DNA of 64,000 nt from Niebla homalea (lineage: Eukaryota; Ascomycota; Lecanoromycetes; Lecanorales; Ramalinaceae). A model generated the notes under the pieces. The model did no database searches. It was not told the origin of the DNA and was given only the letters and a program-made list of their open reading frames with translations. Made by a program: the position numbers and the translations under genes. The stretch spans positions 186,001 through 250,000 of the forward strand of contig JAHGAU010000042.1 of assembly GCA_019925105.1 (NCBI GenBank). The letters run 5' to 3'. Shown one piece after another: positions 45,632 to 56,474 of this stretch; position 1 is the stretch's first letter; each line of letters begins with the position of its first letter.

Positions 45632-46064
45632 TCAGGAAGGAATTATACAGTGAAGACACAACATTGCTGATCAGAACCTCTAGCATGTCTCAGCACCATG
45701 ATAGGTGCCTTTTTTCAGATTGTAAATTATAGCTCATATAAACTTGAAAAATCCACATGAAAAGTACGAGTGAATATCATTGGTGGTGAATTGCAAGATC
45801 TTGGATGGTGTGGCGGTGCAAACCGTAATTAAAACAATTCTGGTGCCTGCTGTGGCGTTACCAGGTGGAGTATAAAATACGCTGGGCGGGCACGTCATCC
45901 TCCTGGAGTTGCCAGGTTCACGATTCTATTGTAATGCGAGGCACTGGTTGTTCGCGCGAGTCTTGTCAAAGGCCTGATGTGACGTGACGATGTTCAATTG
46001 ATCCAGGCCCAGTATATGTCCCGGTCCTCGCTGTTGCAACTGATCCTTTCATTTGTCGACCATC
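45632..46064. promoter_or_regulatory. Myosin promoter region
   Basis: A TATA-like 'tataaaata' sits at 45871-45879, about 190 bp before the myosin start codon. No gene seen. Confidence 0.4.
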
Positions 46065-49000
46065 ATGGTCAGTGCTCACGGCGAATCCCCTGTTCCTGCG
46101 ATTCCGAGCCTGACGTGTTCCAGGGCATCACAAAACGTGCCGGTAGAAAGAAGGAGGCCGATCCAGAAGCCTGGTCTCCACTCGCCCATCGGCCTGGTGC
46201 CCAAGGGAGGAATGAGAAGAAGCAGGCTGGCGTCTCCGACCTTACCCTGATATCCAAGATCACAAATGAAGCCATCAACGACAATCTGCGCTTGCGCTTC
46301 GAGAACAGACAGATTTATGTAGGTGGTCGCTTGTCCGATGATGGCAGCACGGACATTGAGAATTGATGGGTTGGTCAGACATACATCGGCGGTGTCTTGG
46401 TCTCGGTGAACCCTTTCCAAGACCGTGAGTGACCTACGCATCGGTAGCGAGGCTACCTATACTGAAATGTGATAGTCGGTATATACACAGACGAGGTCAA
46501 GAGCCAATATGTCCACAAATTTCGGCTCGACAATCCCCCTCATGTTTTCGCAATCGCCGAGTCTGCCTATTACCACATGCAGAGCTACTCTGACAACCAG
46601 TGCGTCATCATTTCTGGAGAGTCTGGAGCTGGGAAGACGGAAGCTGCTAAGAGATTCATGGAATTCATTGCGCAGCGGTCCGGAGCCTCGACAGACTCGG
46701 ACGCCATAAAACAGAAGATTCTGGCCACCAACCCATTACTAGAATCGTTTGGGAATGCGAAGACACTGAGGAATAACAATTCTTCTCGCTTCGGCAAATA
46801 CCTTGATCTTCAATTCACCGAGATTGTGGCAAGAACAGAGGTGGAGGTTCGGAAGCTTGAGCCCGTCGGTGCTCACATCACCAACTATCTTCTCGAGAAG
46901 TCACGAGTTGTTGGTCAAACGAAGAGTGAAAGAAACTTCCATATCTTTTACCAATTCACCAAAGCCGCTTCAGCAGAATACAGAGGTTGGACGCTTGCTC
47001 GCCGTAGGTACACTTTCGCTGATCAAGGTTACAGATGCATTCGCTCTGCAAGGTCCCGAAAGCTATGATTATCTCCGGGTCTCGAACTGCCTTGACGTCC
47101 CAGGAATTAATGACGCTGCAGATCTCCAGGATACCATGAATGCGATGGACATCATCAAGGTTGACAAGAAAGAGAAGGATAATATCTTCAAGATGCTGGC
47201 CACGATTCTCTGGATCGGTAACATATCTTTCGCAGAGGATGACAGCGGAAACGCTTACATTGCCGAGACTGTGACTTCTGATCATGTCGCAAACCTACTC
47301 AATGTGAAGGGTGAGCATGTTGCCAAGGCCTTGACTTTGAGGATTGTCGAGACCAGTAGGGGCGGGCGGAGAGGCTCTGTGTATGAAGTTCCCCTGAACA
47401 TTGCCCAGGCCACGGCTGTGAGAGATGCGCTGGCCAAAGCCATTTATTTCAATCTTTTTGATTGGATTGTGGCAAAGCTGAATGTATCGCTTCAAGCCCG
47501 GTCTTCCGTCGATAATACAATCGGCATCCTTGACATCTACGGCTTTGAGATTTTTGAGCGCAACAGCTTCGAGCAGCTATGCATCAACTACGTGAACGAA
47601 AAGCTGCAGCAAATCTTCATCCAGCTCACATTGCGTTCGGAGCAGGAAGAATACGCTAGAGAGCAAATCCAATGGACTCCCATCAAGTATTTCGATAACA
47701 AGGTTGTATGCCAGCTCATCGAAGACAAGCGTCCGCCAGGAGTCTTTGCCGCTCTGAATGATGCTTGTGCCACTGCCCACGCTGATCCGGGGGCTGCTGA
47801 TGGGACCTTTGTCCAAAGACTCAACATTCTTTCTTCGAACCCAAATTTCCAGCCAAGGCAAGGCCAATTCGTAATCAAACATTACGCCGGCGAGGTCAAC
47901 TATGCTGTGGAGGGCATGACGGACAAAAACAAAGATCAACTGCTCAAGGACATACTCAATCTCATGGCGGAAAGCAGCAATCCTTTCGTAAAGGCGCTCT
48001 TCCCCCAAGAAGTCAATCAAGATGACAAGCGTCGGCCGCCCACAGCTGGGGACAAGATCAGAGCTTCAGCAAACGAACTTGTTGTAACTCTGATGCAAGC
48101 AAAGCCCTCCTACATACGCACTATAAAGCCCAATGACAACAAGTCACCTGCAGAGTACAACAACGCAAACGTCTTGCATCAGGTGAAATACCTTGGCCTT
48201 CAGGAGAATGTGCGTATACGACGAGCCGGATTTGCTTATCGAGAAACATACGAGAGATTTTTCGATCGCTTCAAAGAACTTTCACGCAACATCACCTACG
48301 GCAAGACCATCAGATCTGACTGGATAGAACATTTTGGTGATGACAGAAAGATTGCTTCCCGGACCATCCTAAGAGATTGTGGCATCTCCAGAACTGAGTT
48401 TCAGATGGGGACGTCCATGGTCTTCATCAAGAGCCCAGAAACCATAGATAGGCTGGAAAAAATGAGAGACGACTTTGAAACCCGGATGGCGCGGAAAATT
48501 GCCAGGGTTGTATATAATTTCATGCTCTATCGGACTGAAGCCACAACGAGGCTTCAGCGATTTTATCGAAGAACCCACGGAGGCGATGACTCCCAGAAGT
48601 TGCGCGATTACGGCCATGAAGTCCTGCAAAGTCGAAAAGAGCGTCGACGTTTTAGCTTGCTGGGCTATAGGAGGTTTTTGGGCGATTATCTGCTGGTCCA
48701 GAATGGCCAAGGTTTGGGCGGATCGTTGCGCAGGGTCATCAATCCAAGTGGTGAGTTGGAATGTTTAGTCTGTGCTGTTTTCTCATTGTTCTGCAGGCCA
48801 TGAAAGCGTTTCCTACTCGAGCGAGTGCAGTCTGTTGGTGACAAAATTTGGTCGCTCCAGCAAGCCGGAGAAACGATTCTTAGTCATGGTAAGCCAGCAG
48901 GTCGTACAAGAGTGAATGCCACTGACACGTGATCAAGACTACAAAAGCGGTCTATTTGATTGGAACTGCAGAGGTGAATAAGCAGCCCACTCTCCTGGTC

Positions 49001-50315
49001 GAGAGATCAATACCTCTGGGCGCCATCAAGTTCGTCAGCACTTCCAGCCTCAAAGACGATTGGTTCGCAATTGGTGTAGGTTCTCCTAAAGAGCCAGACC
49101 CTTTGATCAACACAATTTTCAAGACAGAAGTCATTACGCGACTCAAAGGAGCCATGCCTGGCGGAGGTCTTGACGTCAGGATCAGTGAATCGTGGGTTCT
49201 GCTGCCCGCAATGACGCCTACCGAGCTGATGTTTCGTAGCATTGAATTCAACAAGAAGCCGGGCAAATTGACTTATGTCAAGGCGATCAAAGACCCCAGT
49301 GTCCCGCGAGACGATTTCTACAAAAGCGGAACCATTCACGTCGGTGCAGGGGAGCCAGGCTCGTCTCGGTCAAGGCGCACCCCCAAAGGGAAGAGCGGGC
49401 GTGCCAGGCCGATCACGCAAGGTCGTCTAATTCCAAAACCAAAAAACAAGGATGGGTCCGAGAAGACGCCACAGCGCACAGCGCCTACACAATCCCGTCC
49501 AATTCCGTCCCGCCCAATCGCCAAACAGCCAGCTGCACCATCAAGACACCAGACACAAGCTAACGGTGTAGACCAGCAGGCTATCAAGCAATCAGATGCT
49601 GCAGTCAATGGGTATGGCCAAAAGCAGAAAAGACCAGTGCCATCACCCGTAGCTGTCGCTTCACGTCCATCGGCTCCTCCGGCTCCACCACCAAGCAAGC
49701 TGTCATACAAAGCGATCTATGACTTCAGACCATCAGGTGCAGCTGGAGAAATTGAAGGGGGCGTGGATGCGGGCGAGACCTTGGAGGTTTTGAGTGAGCA
49801 GGTGATCAACGGTAACTTGATTCCTGCCCATTCTGAAAGCACGCTTTTACTGATCCGCCATCCTAGGGGGGTGGCTACAAGTCCGCAAGGCTAATGGCAC
49901 TACCGGTTTCGCTCCAGCTGCGTATCTTGAGAAACAGGCGTACAACCCTCCTCCGCCGCCTCCACCGCCTCCCGTAGCAGTCACCCGACCAACACCACGT
50001 CCTCCTTCCGCACATCAAAATGGCGCCAATGGGTTGAATGGCTCCGGGAACAACCCAATGGTCAAAGCCAGACCTACGCCTCCAGCTCCTCCAAAACGAC
50101 CAGGCGCTGGCGGCAGAAAACCACCACCGCCCCCAACGCCTCGAGATAGTGCCGTGAGTCTAAGCACAAGTAATGGGGGTAGCGGCAGAAGTACCCCAGA
50201 TAGTAGCGTTGATGGGAGCAGCAAAGCCCCAAGCCTCGCCATGGGGCTCGCAGAGCAATTGAAGAGGAGGCAGAAAGCTACGCAGGGTAAAGACGAAGGC
50301 GATGACGATTGGTAG
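46065..50315 (+). CDS. Class I myosin
   Basis: Eight exons, join(46065..46067,46124..46318,46379..46424,46476..46985,47035..48750,48797..48888,48938..49793,49867..50315), give 1288 residues. It is an actin-based motor of cortical patches, endocytosis and hyphal growth. The motor has P-loop [12 protein letters not shown], switch [10 protein letters not shown], switch [11 protein letters not shown] and a TEDS-site Ser in [13 protein letters not shown]. One IQ-like segment ([10 protein letters not shown]), a TH1 lipid-binding domain ([14 protein letters not shown] onward), an SH3 domain (SYKAIYDF to [10 protein letters not shown]), Pro-rich runs and an acidic Arp2/3-binding end (GDDDW) follow. 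The first exon is the ATG alone. A ~11-residue insert follows switch I ([19 protein letters not shown]). Confidence 0.88.
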
Positions 50316-50698
50316 GCGTGATGCAACGTTTGAATGATTTTCTGCTTTTCCGCTATTGCGTCGTAAAGAATTGTAGATGGTGGTTCGCAACGTTATCAAC
50401 ATACATTGTATTTGTGTTCCAACGCAGGAATAAAGATAGAGAGGCCACACAAAGGTTCTTTGGCAAATTGTTTGAATACAGTAACGTTAACTCGATTATG
50501 AATACTGCTTGGCCAATTAGTTCGTTGACCTGTCTTCCTGCGCCACAATCGTTTCCGGTGTACACCGGCACAAGGGTTCCATTGTATTGTTTTCCTGCAA
50601 CACAGCTCTTTCTTCGATGCATTCACACTTTGCATCTCACTCGATCTTGATCTTCTCCTCCACCCCACGACCATCAACACCGACGCCTCACCATCGCA
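50316..50698. other. Intergenic, no gene seen
   Basis: About 380 bp between the myosin stop and the next start; CT/CA-rich near the latter. Confidence 0.5.
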
Positions 50699-52053
50699 AT
50701 GCCCCCGCAAGTATTCTATGCGCGTTCCAAAGCAAGTAACAATATCTCCTCCGATCGTAGCGATGTGGCTACCGAGGCCAGCCTCGAGTGGCGTGAACCC
50801 AGCGATATCCCGCCAGACGAATTTCCCGACCTGAAATGTGGCCTGGTGCATCTCTGCCTCGGAGGCATCACCAACATCATTACACACATTCAAGCCCACA
50901 TTGCCAGCACCCAACTTTCCCCACTGCCCACCTACACCAGTCCTTCGGTACGCGCCTGGGCGCGTGAATATGCTTGCCTAAAGCAATGGGCTGGGCTCGC
51001 CTTGCTTGCCGATCGCGATGACTATAAGGATCGATTGTTTGATACATTCCTGGACAATCAGGCCACTTCTGAGAAGCGGGAGAATGTGAGGGAGGTGGTT
51101 GTTGGATTATTGGAGGGGATTATGAATGCAAGTCCACTCATCCACGGAGCTGGGTTTCGTCTGTTGCATCACCCACAGACCTGGGTTTTGTGCGTTTCAC
51201 TCGTGTAAAGCTGATGTTTGTGTGCTTCCAGAAACTCGAAGCCACGCTTGAGGAGATGAAGCAAGCTGTTCCGATCCCCAAGATTGTTGTGTCGAAGCCA
51301 GGCGAAGCTACACCAACGCCGGCACTCGAGCCCCCTGTTGTTGCCCCCGCGGCACCTTCTCCCCCAAGACCAGACACGTCCTACGAAAACCAATCTTGGA
51401 TGGTCGATCAACTGCCCCAATACCTAACCGCTCAAATCGCCTCTCCCTCATGGTCCAACCCGTCCCTCTCCGCCACCGCCCGCATCCACCACGACATCAC
51501 CCTCCTCTATGCCCTCACCAAATCCTTGCGGCTGACACCCCGCTGCCCCGATGCGGAGCCACCCCGCGACGCGCAGGGAAATGTGATATACTGTCTCCCC
51601 GTCCGCGTCCTCTCCAAGGATGAGGAACAGTATTTCGAAGATTGGAAGGAAATGCTGGGGTGGGAAGCGGAGGCAGGACAGGAAGCGCTACCGGAGCTCG
51701 TGGTGCCGGATAAAGAGGAAGGCCAGTTGAAGAAGACGAGCCACCCACCAAAGGACTATGTCAAGTGGAGTTGGTTCCATGGTGATGGCTCAGTGATGCC
51801 GCCGGTGGTGAGGAAGTGGCAGAAGGTGGTGGATGGGGACACGGGAAAGAGGAGAGGGAAGGGGAAAAAGAAAAGGTCTGTCTGGGAGCGGGCTGGATGG
51901 GGTGCTGGTGCGGGAGCCGGGGGAAAGAGCAGCAAAGGGGAGCGGACAGCGCAAGATAAGGATGATGATTCGAAGACAGTGATAGCGGAAGATGAAGATG
52001 ATGATTCGAAGACAATGAGTTCGGATGATGACTCGAGCACGGTCAGGGGGTAA
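50699..52053 (+). CDS. Uncharacterised 416-residue protein
   Basis: join(50699..51127,51232..52053) gives 416 residues. The join requires a GC-AG intron (donor GCAAGT) because only it keeps phase between GLLEGIMN and KLEATLEEMKQ. Visible parts: an acidic start, a Cys/His-containing helical region (LKCGLVHLCLGG, WAREYACLKQWAGLALLADR), a Pro-rich linker (about 165-195), a region with IHHDITLLYALTKSLRL, then WSWFHGDG and a basic patch (GKRRGKGKKKRSVWERAG) leading to an acidic Asp/Ser repeat tail (EDEDDDSKT). I do not recognise the family. It follows the myosin on the same strand, but nothing ties them functionally. Confidence 0.6.
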
Positions 52054-52906
52054 GGGACCGAGCATTGATAATTGGGGGAGGCGGGTAGATTGTTGGAGAG
52101 GATGCGATGGAAGATCATGGAAAAAGATTTGGGAGTCTTGCGATTGTGCAGTATGTTTACTGTCTGCCTGAGCTTGCGAGATCATGCGCGAAAGGGACAC
52201 ATCATCTTTCTGAATTACATCACCGACTACGGCACATCCCAACCTATGGTTTCCTACGATTAGCAACTATAGAACTTGGAGCACTTAAAACGCGAAAGCC
52301 CGTTGGAATTGGGTTACCGAGATGCATGAGAGAGTTATCTTTGAGTGGGGCTGCGATGGGTCAGCAAAATCAATCAAAAGCTGATAACCTTTCCCAGACA
52401 CCAGCCTAACAGAGGTCGCGAGCGTTCGCTGTCGATTTGCAATTGAATATTTGGGAGCTGCTGACTGGTGCGAAGGTATTCTGTGACCTCAGAATTGCTC
52501 TTATTCGAATGACGGTGCTTTCACCATCGCCCGGTTTAGGGGATAAGGTCTCTTTGAGAGTGAAGCATACGTCCTATGGCCACCACCGTTATGAGGGGCC
52601 CGACAAGGTAGCCGCATGAAGAATGCATCAAAGCACCGGGACAATAGAAGTTGTGTCGTCTTTGTGTTACTTGACAATGCGCTCAGGGGATGTTTTGTGA
52701 CTCGAATCTAAGTTTCGAATGATGGTTTTCCTGCTCGACCAGTACTCTTCTTTCCAAAAACATTCTGTGGCTCATTACATACGCGAGCACCATCTGCAGT
52801 CTAGATAAAGTGTTGCTGCACTCGAACATCTGGAGAATTTGCTTACTTATTACTTCAGAACCCCACACATATTCCATATTCAGCCGCAGCGAGCCAAATA
52901 CGCGAT
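52054..52906. other. Intergenic, no gene seen
   Basis: About 850 bp before the tandem family. Short frames only. Confidence 0.5.
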
Positions 52907-53533
52907 ATGCCCCGAATGATATGGTCCAAAGACATTGTCGAAATCCTTTTCCGATGTCAAAGCCTACTGGATGACAAAATCATCAAGAACCTTAAACACA
53001 CCCAAGGCCATGGTCATATTCTACCATCAGTGACGATCAAAACATGGGAGGTCGTCAAAGAGCGTTTGGATGCTTTGTACTACCAATGGGCTCATGCCGT
53101 AAAACCTACCCACCTCTCGAGCCTGACGTCGAGCTCAGCATGCAAAGACATGGCCGATGACCTGGAGGAGCTTTTGGAATGGGCGGTGGAACAGCAGAGC
53201 CAGACCATGGACAATATTCACATTGGTGCGGAACGCAATGGAAAGACTGGTCGGAAGGACGCCCGTGATCGTGGCAAAGATATGCTAGAATTCAGGAAGA
53301 GGAACTTAAATGAGGGCTGGAACGATGCGTGTGACGTGCAGGCATATAAGCGTCTCTGTGAGCTAGGACGATACACTGAGCAGAGAGGTTGGACCTCCGA
53401 AAAATACCGCCCCAGCATTGTCAACGAGAAAGACTTGAAAGACAGGGAGAAGGCTTTCAAGGACCACATGCACAAAGTAAGAATGGATCTCGAGTGCGGT
53501 TACACAAGAACCCTTTATAGGTGGGATTCATGA
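52907..53533 (+). CDS. Tandem small-protein family, copy 1
   Basis: Single exon, 208 residues; family unrecognised. N-terminal block: IVEILFRCQSLLDDKIIKNL, then HTQGHGHILPSVTIKTW and VVKERLDALYYQW. A variable charged middle (about 75-135) leads to the C-terminal block: EGWNDACDVQAYKRL, LGRYTEQRGWTSE. The last 40 residues are charged and helical. Both blocks recur in the same order in the genes at 53937 and 56475, and the first recurs in the frame near 55480. No signal peptide, membrane segment or known catalytic motif is seen, so a soluble, mostly helical protein is likely. Confidence 0.65.
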   Translation: MPRMIWSKDIVEILFRCQSLLDDKIIKNLKHTQGHGHILPSVTIKTWEVVKERLDALYYQWAHAVKPTHLSSLTSSSACKDMADDLEELLEWAVEQQSQTMDNIHIGAERNGKTGRKDARDRGKDMLEFRKRNLNEGWNDACDVQAYKRLCELGRYTEQRGWTSEKYRPSIVNEKDLKDREKAFKDHMHKVRMDLECGYTRTLYRWDS

Positions 53534-53936
53534 TGTCTTCTACATGTATCAGTGACAGATACACGATATGCCTTATCCATCAGATTTCCTTATGGCACCT
53601 CAATCGCACACTGGATCCTAAACCGACATACATAGGCAAGATTCATCGACGGCAGGTGTTCACACTCAAAGTTGTTTCAGACACTAGGTGCACGTGCTGT
53701 AATGAGTTGTTTCAGAGAGCGAGGGCAAGTGCTGTGATGTATTTGTGATACATCACGCCATAGTATCCTCTCAGGTGACTTGATCTTCAAGCTTGCTACA
53801 AAACAAACTGGTTACCCTCTGCTGTTCCTCTTTCACAATGCGGTATCACACATCACGATCAAAAGAAGTGCATGACTTCCATCACCATCAACGTGCCAAG
53901 CTCTAAGCCAGTAAAATAACGACAATCGTCACCACA
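53534..53936. promoter_or_regulatory. Upstream region of copy 2
   Basis: Contains ggttac (53810-53815) and tgttcctctttc (53823-53834), a pair also found, with different spacing, upstream of copies 3 and 4. Confidence 0.35.
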
Positions 53937-54518
53937 ATGCCCCTTTCCCCAATCCCTCCCTCAACTAAGGACGTCCTCAAGCGAATCTCCGAGTGTCAAA
54001 TACTCCTCAACGAGATCTACAACAACCTAAGTCACACCCAAGGTTACTGTCTCTCAATTCCGCCCACCACTATAGAAACTTGGCGTACGACCACAGATCG
54101 TCTGAACTGCCTATCCTATCGCTGGGAAATCGCGCTGCAGAACAAGAAGAGGCACCCAACAAACATGTTCTGTAATAAAGAGTCTAAGGCCACAGTCAAC
54201 ACCCTATTGGAAACACTCAAGCGAGCACAATATCAACAAGTTTGTGCAGCTGAAAACGAAGACAACGAACAGAAGGGAGCCAAAAAACGACGGGCCATGC
54301 TTGATCGATTGGCGGAGGCCCATCCATACCATTGGGAGACTGCGTTTGATGTAGAGGCTTATCGGGCGGTCTATTCTCTACACCAATACAGTATGACACG
54401 AGCTTGGACTACCGATGTAGAGTTTGGAGATGGTTGGAGTGAGCAAGAATTGGAGGAGAGGGAGAGGTTGTCAAAGAAGCATCTCAAGGAGGTCTTCGGT
54501 AAAATTCATAAAACATGA
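53937..54518 (+). CDS. Tandem small-protein family, copy 2
   Basis: Single exon, 193 residues. N-terminal block: KRISECQILLNEIYNNLSHT, QGYCLSIPPTTIETW, TDRLNCLSYRW. C-terminal block: WETAFDVEAYRAVYSL, HQYSMTRAWTTD. The central part is basic (KKRRAMLDRLAEA). Organisation and spacing are as in copy 1, with the first Gly-Trp of the C-terminal block changed to His-Trp. The function is unknown. Confidence 0.65.
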   Translation: MPLSPIPPSTKDVLKRISECQILLNEIYNNLSHTQGYCLSIPPTTIETWRTTTDRLNCLSYRWEIALQNKKRHPTNMFCNKESKATVNTLLETLKRAQYQQVCAAENEDNEQKGAKKRRAMLDRLAEAHPYHWETAFDVEAYRAVYSLHQYSMTRAWTTDVEFGDGWSEQELEERERLSKKHLKEVFGKIHKT

Positions 54519-55381
54519 TGACTTTGTTTTGAAAGGCAATAACAAGAGCAAGTGGGAGGACAGATGGCGAGGTGACTGCGCATCCATGAGGCGGTGTGCT
54601 CAGATCTTGCTGAGTATGTATGTTTCAGAGGCTCATGAGATGGCTTTGCTGGGTGAAACAGTCAGCCGTTACCAGTTTCAAGCTCACCGCCTCAAGCTAG
54701 CATAGTCCCACATATTTGACTAAATCATTAGCGAACGAGGATGGTGACAGCAAGTGAAGCGCCCAGCAAAGCCGACGATACCCAATTCTGTCTCGGATTG
54801 AGGGATAAGTGTATCGTCATTTGTGGTACCTCATCCTTCACTCAAGATGCTCCATGAAACAGGTCTCAGGTTTACATACAAATGTTCTTCGCTGCATGTT
54901 CCATATTCCTGAGACAATCTTCCATAACTTTCGAATGTTGAGATGCCAGATAGGAGGCCCGATGATAGCAGATGAGTGCCAGCCTTGTTTCAAGACGATA
55001 GCATACCCCAGATTGAGTCTACGCTACCAACTAAGCTCTGGTTTAAGCTTTGCGCTAGCATGCTAGCGCCCTATCAATTTACCGGAAATCGAACGATATA
55101 CTTGGGTGGTGACACCCCCCACTGCTCCACAACCTCATGACGACTACCTATTTGGGTATAGCAGCCGGCAAGCCGCGCGCTTCCATCGCGTTTGATGGGA
55201 TGAGGTTGAAAGGCCGTCACGGGGACGAGTGAAGTCCAGGACCGGAAGGGTCACACCTCACTCATTCACGCCAGGGGCTTCTGTGTCTCATCATGGTTGA
55301 GGTTACTCAAAAGATGCACTGGGTCGGTGTTTTCTACTTTCTTGATTACTCTCGTCCATTAGACATCTCGGCATTAGATTG
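54519..55381. other. Intergenic between copies 2 and 3
   Basis: About 860 bp. A ggttactcaaaag element lies at 55301-55313, matching one upstream of copy 4. Short frames only. Confidence 0.4.
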
Positions 55382-55941
55382 CGCCCAATTCAATAATCTC
55401 ATCTCAACGAGTATCAAAGACAAATCTTGGATACCCTACCTCAAACATCTACGCTTCTAGGAATTCAGCGGGAAGATTCAGCATCACAATACCATACAAC
55501 CGTTTCCAAGAAGCACTCATCCGAGTTCTTGCAGAACGCCAAACCCAGATGAACAAGATCTACGAGCACCTTGGGCACACTCTAGGCTACGGCCACCCAA
55601 TCCCACCAACAACCATCGACGCCTGGAATATCGTCAAGGAGCGTTTAGACCATCTGTACGACCGTTGCAGTGGGAAGAAAATGAGCCTTGCCAGAACAAC
55701 ATACTCCAATATCAAAACGTCCATGAAGGAGCTTGGAATGGCCCTGGCAGAGTGTCGACATTGGGGAAAGAAAGGCTTGCCCACCAAGATCAAATCGGCC
55801 AAACAATTCTCATTACCGCAGAGCAGAGCGCTCGTTGAGATCGTACACTTGGCCGTTCCTAGAAAATGTAGGCAAGAGGAAAATAAAGGAGCAGATGTTC
55901 AAGGTATACATACTGGAAGTAAAGGATGGCATCAGGGATAA
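55382..55941 (+). pseudogene. Tandem small-protein family, copy 3 (degraded)
   Basis: The frame is open from about 55382 to 55941 but its only usable ATG (55549) falls inside the first conserved helix (EALIRVLAERQTQMNKIYEH). The N-terminal block is otherwise the best preserved of all copies: LGHTLGYGHPIPPTTIDAW, NIVKERLDHLYDR. After about 55860 similarity is lost and the C-terminal GW/AY block is missing. This looks like a copy that has lost its start and its end. A 5' exon supplying a start cannot be ruled out. Confidence 0.5.
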
Positions 55942-56474
55942 TTTCGACGGCCTATCGAAGCCCGTGCCGAATTGAGTCCAGGAGATGGGAAGCAATCGAG
56001 TGGTGCACAACGCGGGGTATGTGCAAGAGACGAAGTCACGTCATGCGTATGTAGGAATAATTCCTAAGGATTGGGCCTTAGCTAGATAGCCGAGAGGGTC
56101 TGGGAACCACACGTATTATCACGTTGAGGTTACGCATCAATTCTATGTCTCAGCTTTTTCCCGTGAATAATGGACGTCTCAAACCAAGAGTTCGTTAACA
56201 GCCGCTGCGGTCCAATGGTGTTTCACACCGGGGCAAACGGTAGCATGACGTGCTCCGTGCCTTCACACGCCACCATCTTGCCAAAGGGTTTCATGCTTCA
56301 GTATCGAGGTTACTCAAAAGGTCTCAGCTTCGCTGGGTGTTCCCTCTTTCTCCACCATTTCTCACTACAAGTCTCTAGACTTCAACCTGCTTATGAAACT
56401 CCATCTTTGTATAAAGACTTCTTCAGGATAACGTCAATACAAACTCACCGCAACCCTCCCAGTCACAAGCAAGT
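55942..56474. promoter_or_regulatory. Upstream region of copy 4
   Basis: Holds ggttactcaaaag (56308-56320), a following tgttccctctttc (about 56339-56351) and a TATA-like tataaag (56410-56416) about 65 bp before the start. A 111-codon frame from 56170 to 56505 runs into the gene in another frame and is rejected. Confidence 0.4.
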
